Virus record (IMG/VR): IMGVR_UViG_3300022602_000024
Location: 797 to 64,796 of that record
Source: a virus
Direction: 5' to 3' (one strand)
DNA length: 64,000 nucleotides
A program made the position numbers and the translations under genes. Position 1 is the first letter of the stretch. The number at the start of each line of letters is the position of its first letter. Positions 34,078 to 46,000 of this stretch are shown here, one piece after another. The notes under the pieces are model-generated. The model saw only the letters and a list, made by a program, of their open reading frames with translations. It searched no databases and was not told where the DNA came from.

Positions 34078-35781
34078 ATGGCAACAACTTCAACTAGAAA
34101 ATCGGGCCCTTCAGCAGGAGCAATAGCTGACAAGACATCAGGATTTACAGTAAGTCCTGGTCCTTATGAAGCCATAGTGCAAGGGCATGTCAAAGGCAGC
34201 AGAATGGGGCAATTGATTGTTACTATTCCAGACTGGGGAGCAGGTGCAAATCCATATGATGCAACTGATGAAGGCGAAGGTGACAGTGCAAAATCAAATC
34301 AACTTACTGTAAGTTATGCTAGTCCCTTTTATGGAGTAACTTATAATTCTTTAACAGGCGATGCTCCTAACACTCCACAGACAGCGGGACAAAGTTACGG
34401 CATGTGGTTTGTACCTCCTGACATTGGCAACACAGTATTAGTGACATTTGTGGGCGGTGATACGTCAAGGGGCTATTGGTTTGGTTGTGTTTACAATAGT
34501 CCCAGCCATCATATGGTTCCAGGCATTGCCAGAAATATAGGAACCAATACTGCCACACCGCCGGACAGCGATGGCTTGAGCGGTAAAATTAACAAATCAA
34601 ATATCAATAACATGCCGGTAGTTGAATATGATATTAGTGATCCTAATGCATTTACCGACGGCTTTAATACAACTCCGAGATACCCGCACGAATATCAGGC
34701 ATCTATACTGATCAATCAGGGACTAGACCAAGACAAAGTCAGGGGAGCAATCAGTTCCAGCAGTCTACGAGAATCGCCTAGCAATGTTTATGGCATCAGC
34801 ACCCCGGGACGTGCATTAGGCAACAAATCGCAAGATTCAAATCAACCACAGGCGGTGTACTTTAGATCTGGTGGACACAGTTTTGTTATGGATGACGGGG
34901 CAGATGGCACAGGGCAGGATCCAGAAGGGACAGATCAGCTGATCAGATTACGTACTGCCAGTGGACATCAAATCTTAATGAACGATACAGAGAATGTGTT
35001 GTATATTGCTGGCGCATCTGGGGCGCAATGGATAGAGTTCAGTGCAGATGGCAGTATAAATGTATTTGGTGCAGCAGGTATCAACATGCGCAGTGAAGGC
35101 CCTATAAACATGCATAGCGATGCCAGTATTACATTAGACAGTCCTCATATAGCAATCAATGCCTTGCCATCGACTAAACTGCCGCCTAGTGCACTGGGCG
35201 CATTGGGAATCATACCTACTATCAACATAAAGAGTATGGGCAAAATGTCTGTGGGTGCTGCATTGGCTGCTGATTTTTCTTCGGCAGCCGCATTGAGTAT
35301 AGCAGCTCCTGTTGCAGTAAATGTATCAAGCGCCGGGGCAGTAAATTTAGGAGGACAAGCAACTACAGTCTTAACATCTGCTGCGGTGGTAATTTCTGGA
35401 ACTACATCAACACAAATATCAGGCGGTGTTGTAGGATTAAACTGTGTTCCAGCAGTTCCTGTGCCTAAAATTCCTACTACCTTTATACCACCTATTCCTC
35501 ATACATTACAAGATACCGTATTAAATGGGTCCAACTGGCAAAGTGTCAGCAGTAGTTTATTAACAACAGTATCAGTGGCACCTGCACATGAACCCTGGGT
35601 TGGATCAGACGGCAAATCAAGACCTAAAGCTGCAGGTGGATTAGCTGGCTTGGCAGCAGGAGCACTATTAGGTGGAGTAACTTCTTCCTTGACGCAAACT
35701 GCTGCATCTACCATAAACTCAGCAACTACTGCTGTTACAGATTCGTTGCCTTCAGTATCATCAATAGTACCTAAATCATGA
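34078..35781 (+). CDS. Baseplate spike protein gp5-like, without an obvious lysozyme domain
   Basis: Residues about 25-160 form the OB-fold of gp5/VgrG proteins (YEAIVQGHVKGSRMGQLIVT, GMWFVPPDIGNTVLVTFVGG, GYWFGCVY). Residues about 260-440 contain the VgrG/gp5-type run DGTDQLIRLRTASGHQILMN-like, then INMRSEGPINMHSDASITLD beta-helix repeats. T4 gp5 carries a T4-lysozyme domain between these parts; I see none here. A hydrophobic Ala/Gly tail follows. A strong ribosome site (GGAGGATAA) precedes it. The stop overlaps the next gene (ATGA), which may supply the missing wall-degrading activity. Confidence 0.82.
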   Translation: MATTSTRKSGPSAGAIADKTSGFTVSPGPYEAIVQGHVKGSRMGQLIVTIPDWGAGANPYDATDEGEGDSAKSNQLTVSYASPFYGVTYNSLTGDAPNTPQTAGQSYGMWFVPPDIGNTVLVTFVGGDTSRGYWFGCVYNSPSHHMVPGIARNIGTNTATPPDSDGLSGKINKSNINNMPVVEYDISDPNAFTDGFNTTPRYPHEYQASILINQGLDQDKVRGAISSSSLRESPSNVYGISTPGRALGNKSQDSNQPQAVYFRSGGHSFVMDDGADGTGQDPEGTDQLIRLRTASGHQILMNDTENVLYIAGASGAQWIEFSADGSINVFGAAGINMRSEGPINMHSDASITLDSPHIAINALPSTKLPPSALGALGIIPTINIKSMGKMSVGAALAADFSSAAALSIAAPVAVNVSSAGAVNLGGQATTVLTSAAVVISGTTSTQISGGVVGLNCVPAVPVPKIPTTFIPPIPHTLQDTVLNGSNWQSVSSSLLTTVSVAPAHEPWVGSDGKSRPKAAGGLAGLAAGALLGGVTSSLTQTAASTINSATTAVTDSLPSVSSIVPKS

Positions 35782-36449
35782 TAACAAAAATAGATCCTGG
35801 GCTACAAAGTACAGTTGGCATATCGCCCCAGACACCTTTGCCTGTGTCTTGGTTGGGACTGCCAACAGCACCACAAGTTCATCCGCACTGGGCATCTACT
35901 TACGTGTTAACTCCTGACCAAACTACAAACCTATTAGCACAAATTGGTTACGACAGCAGCGGATGGAACAACGGGTTAATTGGCAACAACAACCAACTTG
36001 GGCGCTATCAAATTTCAACTGTAGTATTAGAAAACTACGGATTATTGGCTGCAGGATCGAATGCATATTATGGCACAGATTGTATATACTATAGACATTG
36101 TTGGCAACAAAATGTAATACCTAGAAGCAACGGCAACGGCAACTATGCTTATAATATAACCAACTATGTTGATTTTTTAAACAATCAATCTGCACAAGAT
36201 CACTTAGCATATCAACTATTGTTTGACATAAATGTAGCATTAAGTCAAAACGGAGCGTTAACATCAACCGACACCGAAGACATCATTGCTGGTATGATGT
36301 ATGTTGGATGGCAACTAGGTACAGGCATCGGATCAGGATACCAGTACCCGTCAGGGTCGGGAGCATGGGCATGGAGATATCATGCCATTGGCGATGGTGT
36401 TAATGCATATGTTAGTGGCCGTTATTCTGTAGTTATTTTAAGTCAATAA
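35778..36449 (+). CDS. Lysozyme/transglycosylase-like protein coupled to the spike gene
   Basis: The 223-residue product has a segment NNQLGRYQISTVVLENYG, which recalls the G-[LR]-[WY]-Q-I core of lytic transglycosylase folds. It also has TDCIYYRHCWQQN and a C-terminal block IIAGMMYVGWQLGTG...GAWAWRYHAIGDG with a helical, lysozyme-like look. No signal peptide or membrane segment is visible. Its ATG overlaps the stop of the gp5-like gene by 4 bp. Because that spike lacks the T4 lysozyme domain, a separately encoded tail lysozyme is attractive, but catalytic residues are not assigned and the call is tentative. Confidence 0.5.
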   Translation: MITKIDPGLQSTVGISPQTPLPVSWLGLPTAPQVHPHWASTYVLTPDQTTNLLAQIGYDSSGWNNGLIGNNNQLGRYQISTVVLENYGLLAAGSNAYYGTDCIYYRHCWQQNVIPRSNGNGNYAYNITNYVDFLNNQSAQDHLAYQLLFDINVALSQNGALTSTDTEDIIAGMMYVGWQLGTGIGSGYQYPSGSGAWAWRYHAIGDGVNAYVSGRYSVVILSQ

Positions 36450-36452
36450 ATA
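36445..36452 (+). promoter_or_regulatory. Late-promoter-like box AATAAATA
   Basis: Seven of eight matches to TATAAATA on the plus strand, overlapping the stop of the preceding gene. It lies only 6 bp before the gp25 ATG, so a transcript from it would be nearly leaderless. Confidence 0.3.
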
Positions 36453-36457
36453 CTATT

Positions 36458-36865
36458 ATGAGTACATACCGCGGATTTAGCACATTACAAAATTACAAAA
36501 CGTATACTCTTACGGATTTTCAGTTGGCTCAACAAGACCTTATTAACTATTTTAGTATTAAAAAAGGTGAAAAGTTGATGCAACCAAATTTTGGAAGTGA
36601 TATATGGGCTACATTATTTGAACCATTAGACGAAACAACACAGGCCATAATCACCGCTGACATCAATAAAATAGTTAACTACGATCCAAGATTAGCAATA
36701 ACAGAAATTAATGTGACTAAACAAAACAACGGTTTCTTAATTCAAATGAATATCAGCTATGTTCCTACGGATGAAACTGCAACAATTTTATTAAACTTTG
36801 ACCGCAATAGTCAGACATTAACCACTGGTGCAAGTAACCCAATTACAGGTGCGTTGATCGGTTGA
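36458..36865 (+). CDS. gp25: Baseplate wedge protein gp25
   Basis: The 135-residue product matches T4 gp25 in length (132) and pattern: DLINYFSIKKGEKLMQPNFG, SDIWATLFEP and the ending VPTDETATILLNFDR. gp25 proteins connect wedge and sheath-proximal ring and belong to a fold kept in phages and related contractile systems (the gp25-like family). The order 5-25-6 is typical for T4-like phages. Confidence 0.93.
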   Translation: MSTYRGFSTLQNYKTYTLTDFQLAQQDLINYFSIKKGEKLMQPNFGSDIWATLFEPLDETTQAIITADINKIVNYDPRLAITEINVTKQNNGFLIQMNISYVPTDETATILLNFDRNSQTLTTGASNPITGALIG

Positions 36866-36902
36866 TATACTACCGCTAATTAACTGGCCATATTATAACC
36901 TA

Positions 36903-36910
36903 AATAAATA
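36903..36910 (+). promoter_or_regulatory. Late-promoter-like box AATAAATA
   Basis: Seven of eight matches to TATAAATA on the plus strand, 20 bp before gp6, in the 64-bp gap after gp25. Confidence 0.48.
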
Positions 36911-36929
36911 CTGTATATAGGTAAAAAAT

Positions 36930-39900
36930 ATGGCACAAACCACACGTCAATCAAGTCTACTAGTAAACCAAGATTGGACCAAAGTCTATCAAGCGTTTAC
37001 TAACGCTGACTTTACTAGTTACGATTTCCAAACTCTGCGCAATAGTATGATCAACTATTTGCAGACTTTTTACCCAGAGACTTTTAACGACTTCTTAGAA
37101 AGCAGTGAGTATCTAGCACTCATTGACATGATTGCTTTCTTGGGGCAAAGTCTTGCGTTTCGCACAGATTTGAATGCACGTGAAAACTTTATTGATACTG
37201 CACAACGTCGTGACAGTATCTTAAAACTAGCTCGTATGTTGAGCTACAATCCCAGCAGAAATGTGGCGGCACAAGGACTCTTAAAGATTGATAGTATTCG
37301 TACAACAGAATCAATCTACGACAGTAATAACAATAATCTTGCTAATGCTACAGTTAACTGGAACGATATTACCAACGATAGTTGGCTTGAACAATTCACT
37401 GCCATTGTCAATGCAGCATTGGTAACTGAAGAACAAATTGGTAAACCTGGTAATAGCAAGTTAATCAACAATATTCAAACAGATGAATATACAATCAATT
37501 TAAATCCTAGCGTTTTGCCAGTAGCCCCATTTACAGTAAATGTGCAAGGATCATCAATGGGATTTGAGGCAGTGAGTGCTACTACTGCTGGACAGAATTA
37601 CATATACGAAAGTGACCCTACAAAACTAGGCGCATTTAATATTTTATATCAAAATGACAACAATGGTAATGGTAGTAATAACACAGGATTCTTTTTGTTC
37701 TTTAAACAAGGAACATTAAATGTTACAAATTTTAATATTACTAATGCCATCCCAAATAACTATGTTCCAGTTAATACAAACAACATAACAGATACTGACC
37801 AATGGTTATACGCATTAGATGTAAACGGAAACCCAACCACATTGTGGACACAAGTTCCTGCATTGCCTGGTATCAATGTAATTTATAACAATTCGACTGA
37901 TAAAAACTTATATCAAGTCAATAGCTTAAACAACGATCAAGTCAATATTGTTTTTGGTGACGGAAGTTTTAGTAATATCCCACAAGGTGCATTTAGTTTT
38001 TTCTATAGAACTGCCAATGGTCAAACATATACCATTGGTCCTGACGATATGGCCGCAGTTACTATTAGATTTAATTATATTAGTAAAAATAATATAGTAG
38101 AAACGTTAACTGCTACTGCAAGTTTAAAATACACAGTGGCCAGTGCAAATGCTGCTCCAAGTACTACCAGCATTAAAACTCTAGCCCCACAAAATTACTA
38201 TACACAAAATCGTATGATTACCGCGGAAGATTATAATATTTTCCCATTAACCAACTTCACTAGCATACAAAAAATCAAAGCATTGAATCGTAGCAGTAGC
38301 GGAGTTAGTTTATACTTAGATGCCATTGATCCCACTGGTAGCTATTCTAGTACAAATATTTTTGGTGATGATGGCACAATATCCGCCAACAACACCATCA
38401 AGTCTACTACATTTAGTTTCTTAACAACCAATGACATCTATTCTGCAATCTACAATGATATTATTCCAATTGTTGAATCCACAGAAGTAAAAAATTATTT
38501 TTACGGAACTTACCCAAGATACAATGTGTCCACGGTTGGTGCAAATGTATCTTTTGAACAATACACTAGCTCAACTTCAACTAGTTCGGGTTACTTGCAA
38601 TTGGCTGGTAACACATTGCCAGTGGGAGTAAGTGTCAGTGGCAATCTAGGAAACTTATATTACATCAACACAGGAGCATTGTTACAATTTAATGCACCCA
38701 CTGGCTATTATTTTGATAGCCAACATGCGTTACAATCAGGAACTCCTGTTGCGGCCGGAGATACTATTTCTTTTTATTCTGCAGTCACTGGTATAGTACC
38801 ACAAACAAGCGTATCAACTCCAAATTTGGTCACATTAGGCACAGTTGTTCCCACTGGTGCAATTTTAAGTGACATTGGGTTACAAGGTAATGCCGCAATT
38901 ATTCCTACGTATACAACAGGATTTAATGCAAACTTAGTAACAATAATGGTTAGCCAAATACAGGCAAAAGTTAATTTTGGTCTAAAATTTGATCAAACAG
39001 TTATTAACGGTGACGGGTCAAGAGGTGCTTGGACAAACATATTACCAAGTAATATCATAACAGACAACACCTGGATGTTAAAATTTACTTATAGCCAAGG
39101 CCTGTATAATGTTCAATATAAAGTAATTGATTATACATTTGCTAGCGATGCAGAAACTAATTTCTATTTTGATCCCAGTGTGACTGTGTATGATTCAGCG
39201 ACAGGATTAAGTATTACTGATTCAATTAAAATATTAAAAATAAACACAAAATACGATACATCAGTGCCATTGGGACAAGACTTATCCTGGCAAATATACG
39301 ACACAGTGACAGAGTCTGATGGCTATGTTGATCAACGTCAAGTACGTGTTACTTTCCCTAGCACACAGATGCTTGGCGTACCAGACAATCCTGACTTATA
39401 CACTTTGGTTGCTAATACTGCACCTAGTAGGTCTAGTTTGTATTTCCAGTACAAACACAATGCACCTGCCCGTAGTCGTGTTGATCCAACTCCAGTAAAC
39501 ATAATGGATTTGTATATATTAACAGCTGCTTACAGTGGCGACTACATTGCATGGCTACAAGATTTAACAGGTACTGTACCAGAACCTGTTCCCCCAACTA
39601 GTAGCAGTTTAGAAGTAGCATATTCCACTTTAGAAAAATACAAAACTACTAGCGATAGTCTAGTATACAATCCAGCAAAATTTAAACCTTTGTTTGGTGC
39701 CAAAGCAGATCCTAGCCTGCAAGCAAACTTCCAAGTGGTTATTAATCCTGCAGTTGGTATTTCTGCAAACGAAATAAAAACATTAATTATCAATGCAATG
39801 AATGCTTATTTTAATCCTGCTAACTGGGATTTTGGAGACACATTCTATTTTTCAGAGTTGGCAGCATATTTGCACGCTACACTTGCACCAAACTTAGCAA

Positions 39901-40070
39901 GTATTGTAATTGTTCCTACTAACAACAGTTTAATATTTGGTAACTATTTTCAAGTCAATGCTGAACCTTGGGAAATAATCACTTCTGCCGCAACTGTTAA
40001 CAATATAGAAGTAGTAAGTGCAATTACTGCTGCATCGCTGAACTTGAATCCAAATTACATCTTGGGATAA
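36930..40070 (+). CDS. gp6: Baseplate wedge protein gp6, enlarged
   Basis: The N-terminal 130 residues carry the gp6 core pattern: YDFQTLRNSMINYLQTFYPE, SSEYLALIDMIAFLGQSLAF, RTDLNARENFIDTAQRRDSI and LKLARMLSYNPSR. A gp6/J-like region with TAEDYNIFPL appears near residue 430, and another with NEIKTLIINAMNAYFNP near residue 950. T4 gp6 has 660 residues, so this 1046-residue version carries extra beta-rich inserts. gp6 dimers form the inner iris of the baseplate. It is followed after 3 bp by the 3801-residue gene. Confidence 0.92.
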   Translation: MAQTTRQSSLLVNQDWTKVYQAFTNADFTSYDFQTLRNSMINYLQTFYPETFNDFLESSEYLALIDMIAFLGQSLAFRTDLNARENFIDTAQRRDSILKLARMLSYNPSRNVAAQGLLKIDSIRTTESIYDSNNNNLANATVNWNDITNDSWLEQFTAIVNAALVTEEQIGKPGNSKLINNIQTDEYTINLNPSVLPVAPFTVNVQGSSMGFEAVSATTAGQNYIYESDPTKLGAFNILYQNDNNGNGSNNTGFFLFFKQGTLNVTNFNITNAIPNNYVPVNTNNITDTDQWLYALDVNGNPTTLWTQVPALPGINVIYNNSTDKNLYQVNSLNNDQVNIVFGDGSFSNIPQGAFSFFYRTANGQTYTIGPDDMAAVTIRFNYISKNNIVETLTATASLKYTVASANAAPSTTSIKTLAPQNYYTQNRMITAEDYNIFPLTNFTSIQKIKALNRSSSGVSLYLDAIDPTGSYSSTNIFGDDGTISANNTIKSTTFSFLTTNDIYSAIYNDIIPIVESTEVKNYFYGTYPRYNVSTVGANVSFEQYTSSTSTSSGYLQLAGNTLPVGVSVSGNLGNLYYINTGALLQFNAPTGYYFDSQHALQSGTPVAAGDTISFYSAVTGIVPQTSVSTPNLVTLGTVVPTGAILSDIGLQGNAAIIPTYTTGFNANLVTIMVSQIQAKVNFGLKFDQTVINGDGSRGAWTNILPSNIITDNTWMLKFTYSQGLYNVQYKVIDYTFASDAETNFYFDPSVTVYDSATGLSITDSIKILKINTKYDTSVPLGQDLSWQIYDTVTESDGYVDQRQVRVTFPSTQMLGVPDNPDLYTLVANTAPSRSSLYFQYKHNAPARSRVDPTPVNIMDLYILTAAYSGDYIAWLQDLTGTVPEPVPPTSSSLEVAYSTLEKYKTTSDSLVYNPAKFKPLFGAKADPSLQANFQVVINPAVGISANEIKTLIINAMNAYFNPANWDFGDTFYFSELAAYLHATLAPNLASIVIVPTNNSLIFGNYFQVNAEPWEIITSAATVNNIEVVSAITAASLNLNPNYILG

Positions 40071-40073
40071 TAA

Positions 40074-43000
40074 ATGGCTCTTTTTAACACAATTAATTTT
40101 TTACCTTCCGTATTCCAAACTGTAACTAATCAACGGTTTTTAGGCGCCACTCTTGACCAGTTAGTAACTGATGCAGTGAATGTCCCCACTGACGGATACA
40201 TTGGGCGTACATTTGCCCCAACATATCAAGCCGGGGACAATTATATTCCTGAACTCAACGAGTTAAGAAAAAATTATCAACTTGAGGCTAGTGTAGTTGT
40301 TACTGATAAAAACAATAATATTGAATTTAATGCTGGATTCATTGACTTATTGAACAGCCTATATTCAAACGGCGGAATAGTTAATAATCAACAAAGACTA
40401 TTTGCGGGAGACAAATACAATTATGATGGCCATTTTGATTATGATAAGTTTGTAAACTATTATAATTATTATTGGTTGCCCAACGGCCCATTGGACGCAA
40501 ACGGAAATCCTACGTCAGTGGCAGTATCAGCAGCAGGTACACCGTACTCGGCAATTTATACAGTTACACGCAATACCGCACTAGGCGGATATGTTTTTAG
40601 CGGATTAGGTACACAACCTAACTTGCCGTTGACATTGGCACGCAGCGGAACTTATCAATTTGTTATTAACCAGCCTGGCATTAACTTTTGGATACAAAGT
40701 GATTCTGGCATTGCCGGAACTAAATCTAATCTTCCATCTGTCAGCACACGTTCTGTGTTTGGAGTCAAAAACAACGGCACAGACAGCGGCACAATAACAT
40801 TTACAGTACCGTCATCATCTAGTCAAGATTTCTATGCCAATATGCCAGTTGTGGCCAATGTGGATGCTGCGGTTAACAATTTAAAATACAAAGATATACA
40901 AGGACAACTTCTTAGTACATTCTTAGCCAACAACGGATCTGGTATAGATGGTATTAACAATTCATTGTCTGGGAAAAAATTTATTTTTGTATACGAGATA
41001 ACAACTGATGCAGACTGGACAGTTAACGGTGTAACTATCCCTGCAGCACAACGCAATAGTGTTTGGCAAATTACGGTTAACAATACAAATGGCATTATGT
41101 CTCTTAATCCGGTGCAAACAGTTACACCTCTAACCAAGGTTTCTATCACATCTGGTAAAACATATGCAAGCGTGCAGTTTTGGTTAAACAATAATTTTCA
41201 ATATTTAACTATTCCAAATATAACTGCTGCTCAAGAGTTTTTGTATTACCAAGACAGCCTAAACCCTGACTTTAACGGAGTGATTAAACTGGTTGACAAC
41301 TCTTCGGCAGTCATTGATGTAGAGGCTGAAATCATTGGAAAGACAGGATATGTTAGTCCCAATGGAGTACTGTTTACTAATGGATTAAAAATACAATTTG
41401 ATGCAACTGTGACTTCTGCTACTTACGCTGGTAATCAATATTATGTCGAAGGAGTTGGTACTGGCATGACATTGGTACCAGTGTCAGAATTGGTATCGCC
41501 TATTCCTGTTGGGGCATTTGGAATTGACACCAATGAAGAAGCAGATTATATAACCATTAACCGTGCTAGTCAAGACAGAAATCCCTGGTCGGTTGGTAAT
41601 CACTGGTTTCATAAGGATGTTATTGAAGCAACTGCCAAATACAACAACGAACAGGTGACTATTGCTAGTTATGGTCCAAACATCGCCGGACGTCGCCCTA
41701 TTATTGAATTTGAGCCCAACTTACAGTTGTTTAACTATGGCAAACAAGCTGGCAATAAGATAACTTACATTACATTTGAAGCAACAGATGCATTTGCAGA
41801 CATTGAAGGGCAAAGAACTTATACTTTAGATGGGCACGTATTAAAAAATGGCGACCGTATTGTTTTTGCCAATGATTATGACATTACCATTGTAAATGAA
41901 ATTTGGGAAGTGCAAATACAAGAAGTCAGTGCTGGTATACAATACTTGACCTTGGTTGAAACCACAGATGATCCAGTGTTACCCGGACAAAACTTTTTAG
42001 TAACCAGTGGGTTGCACGCTGGTAAAATTTATCAATATAACGGAACTTGGAATTCTATTCCTTGCCAAATCAAATATACTTTAAATCAACCTCCTTTGTT
42101 TGATCTAGTAGACAGCAACGGTTATAGTTTTGCAGACACTACTGTTTATCCTGGTAGTACATTTGCTGGAACACAATTCTTTGGATATAATGTTCCCACA
42201 GTCTCGGCCGGTTCGTTTATTGTAGGGTCAACCTACACAATCACATCCGTTGGTACAACAGACTTTACTGCAATAGGGGCAAGTGCAAATCAGTATGGCA
42301 TTACTTTCACAGCCACTGGTGTTGGTACTGGTACAGGCATGGCTTGTTCAGTATCTTTGGCAGATACCCTACTAGGATTTCCATTAACATATCAAAACTT
42401 TAACAATATCGGCGATATCCAGTTTAGCAATTATTACGATACAGATACATTTACATACGTAGAAAATCAATCCGTGGTTGCTGTTAACTGTAACTCTGGT
42501 TACCTTAATAAAAATTCCGGACTTACTACTAGTACAAAACTAAACAATTGGGTCAGTAGCATTGAAGTAACAGAGCAGTTTCAAACATTTACTAATTTCT
42601 TCAATGGAAGAACATTACCATTAAATGGAGTTGAGACTGCATATGTACCCATTGATGTATTGCCAGTTACTCAAAAAACAATCCCTCATATTAAAGTTTA
42701 TCTCAATAATAATTTGTTAATGGGTCCTGGCACAGCTACAAATCCACAAGACTATCAGATTAGTCAATTTGGAATTTATAATGCTATAACATTAACTACA
42801 TTGCCAACTGTTGGTGATAAAATTGATGTTAAGATTTTTAGCAATACTGCAAGTTCCTTGGGCTACTACGAAGTGCCTGACAACTTAGATTTTAACGCAT
42901 TAAATGAAAATTTTGAAACAATCACTTTAGGGCAAATAAGAACACACTACAATACGCTAATAGAGAATAAAGCAGTAGGTACAACAACAACTCCGCCATT

Positions 43001-46000
43001 GCAAGACAGTTACCTAAAACAACAAGGTGGTACAATATTAAAACATGATTCTCCGTTGGTTTATGCAATGACTTTCTTAGCTGATCCGACAGTTAATTTT
43101 GAAAACGGAATAAATCTAGCCAGAAGAGAATACACTAAATTTAAAAATAAATTTTTAAATCTCAGTACAACACTAAGCACACTGAACTATTCTGATGTTG
43201 CTGGAAGCGTTGATAAAATATTGCAGAACATTAACGGAATAAAAAATAGTAGTTTTCCTTGGTATTATAGCGACATGGTACCTCAAGGCAGTAACTATTT
43301 TACCATAACATATAATGTAGTTAATGCAAGACAGACACAATATGAAATTAGCAGTATCTTTAATAATACTGTTATCAGTAATCGTTCTGTATTAATTTAT
43401 GTCAATGGCGTGCAAAAAACAGTGGGCGCGGATTATAATTTTAGTTTAGTAAGTCCGTCGGTGACATTCACCAATACACTAACAGTCGGAGATGTTATTG
43501 TAATCAGAGAATACAGCAGCACTGACGGAAATTATATTCCCGAAACTCCTAGTAAGTTAGGACTCTATCCTTCGACTCCACCGGAGATTTATGTAGATAA
43601 TACATACCAGACTCCTACTACAGTTATTCGCGGTCACGATGGTAGTTTAACTCCGGCATTTGGTGATTTCAGAGATCAATTTTTGTTGGAGCTTGAGTTA
43701 AGAATCTACAATAATATCAAATCAAACTATGCTAATAATCAAATTGATTTATCTGCAATCACTCCTGGACGTTTTAGAACAACTGATTATTCGTTGGCTG
43801 AATACAATCAAGTACTAGCGCAACATTTTTTAACCTGGGTTGGATCTAATAGTGTAGACTATACTTCTAACAGTGGATACAGTCCAAATAATCCATGGAC
43901 TTGGAACTATGGAGAATTTCCAGACATAGTTGACGGTACATATTTACAAGGTTTTTGGCGTGCAATATACAAATATTGGTACGACACTGATACCCCTAAT
44001 CTAACTCCCTGGGAGATGCTAGGGTTTAGTAGCAGACCCAGCTGGTGGACAAAACGTTATGGTCCTGCACCTTATACCAGCGGCAATACATTGCTATGGG
44101 AAGACATGGAAGCAGGATATGTTTGGAATAACGGAACTCCTTACACTAACACAAACTATGCAAGACCTGGATTGACCACTTTAAATGGTCGTGGATTTGT
44201 CCCAGTTGATTCTGCAGGAAATTTACTAACCCCAACTCAGATTCCGGTATTTAAACAATATAATTATTCTGGCGCCAGCAGTAATTTTTCAGTTGGTCAG
44301 CAAGGTCCGGTAGAAACAGCTTGGCGCAGAAGCAGTGATTATCCTTTTGCAGTACAAAATACCCTGGCATTATTATATCCAGCCAAGTATTTTGCAACAC
44401 AACTAGATACTTCAAGATTTTATAAAAATTCAGCCACTGGGCAATTCACAGACTCTAGTAACCGAGCAATTGCACCTAAGTTACTAACAGTCAACGGAGC
44501 AACAGTCAATGGAACTGTGCAAAGGACCAGTGGATACATTAATTGGATTGCAGACGGGATTAAAAATCTAGGAATGGATCCAGCGGCATTGATCACCGAA
44601 TACTTTACCAATTTGTCTGTACAACTAAATTATAAGGTCGGCGGATTCATTGATCAAAATTTAATCACAATATCTGCAGAACAAACAACACCTGGCTCTA
44701 CCAATGCATCTGTTATTATTCCCGATACAAACTATAAGGTATATCTTAGTAAATCTGTACCAGTTTCATCATTGATATATAGCGCAGTTATTATAGAGTT
44801 AACTTCCTTGGGCTATAGTGTCAAAGGATACGATACAAACAATCCATTTTTTAGTATTATTCCTAGTATTGCCAGTGGCAATGTGATACCTGTGACTGCT
44901 AATAATATAACTGTGCAACTGTATCAAGATAAAACAAATACAGTGCAAACTGTTCCTTATGGTACAACATTTACCAGCATACAACAAACTGCTGATTTTT
45001 TATACAGTTACGAAAGATATTTGATATCACAGGGACTGGTATTTAATACGTTTAATCCAGATTTAAATATTGAACAAAACTGGACTCTGAGCATTCAAGA
45101 ATTTATGTATTGGGCACAACAAGGCTGGGCACCTGGCAATGTTATCATATTAAATCCAATTTCAACACAGTTAGAATTAAATGTTCCCGGTGCAGTTATT
45201 GATGAGATCAATAATACCAGTAACGGTAATAGAATCTTAGATGAAAACTTTAATCCGATTAAGAGTAATTTCTTTAATATTATACGTACCGATGGCCCTG
45301 ATGGTAATAGATCTTTGATAAGCACTATCAACGGATCAACTATTGCTTATGCACATCTGAGCTTGGTACAGTATGAACATGTATTGGTATTTGATAATGT
45401 TGATGCCTTCGGGGATATCATTTATATTCCTAGTCAAGGAACCAGACAATATCGTTTAAAATTGAATGGCACCAAAACTGGAGCTTGGAATGGCGCATTG
45501 AGTGCTCCAGGATATATCTATAGTAACCCAAATTTAAAAACTTGGTCTACTGGCACAGATTATAAACTCGGCGACATTGTTATATATAACAATAGATACT
45601 ATACTGCAAGTCAGGACATACCAGCTGCAACAACGTTTAACTTGTCTCTATGGACTCCAATTAATCAGAGCGATATACAAACTGGGTTACTAAGTAATTT
45701 TGCATTAAATGCCGAAGAGTTTGTGAACTTTTATGATGTAGATAACCCACCACAGAATAAAATTTATCAAGAATATGCGTCGGGTTTGATTGGCTTCAGA
45801 CAACGCCAATATTTAACAGACTTAGGTGTTAGTTTACCCACACAGACCAAATTCTATCAGGGATTCATCAAGCAAAAAGGTACAAACAATGCTATCAATG
45901 CGCTGACAAAAGCCAACTTTAACAATGTTCAAGGTAACTTGAATGTTTATGAGGAATGGGCATTCTTGGCTGGAGTTTACGGTGGAGTAAACAGCAATCA

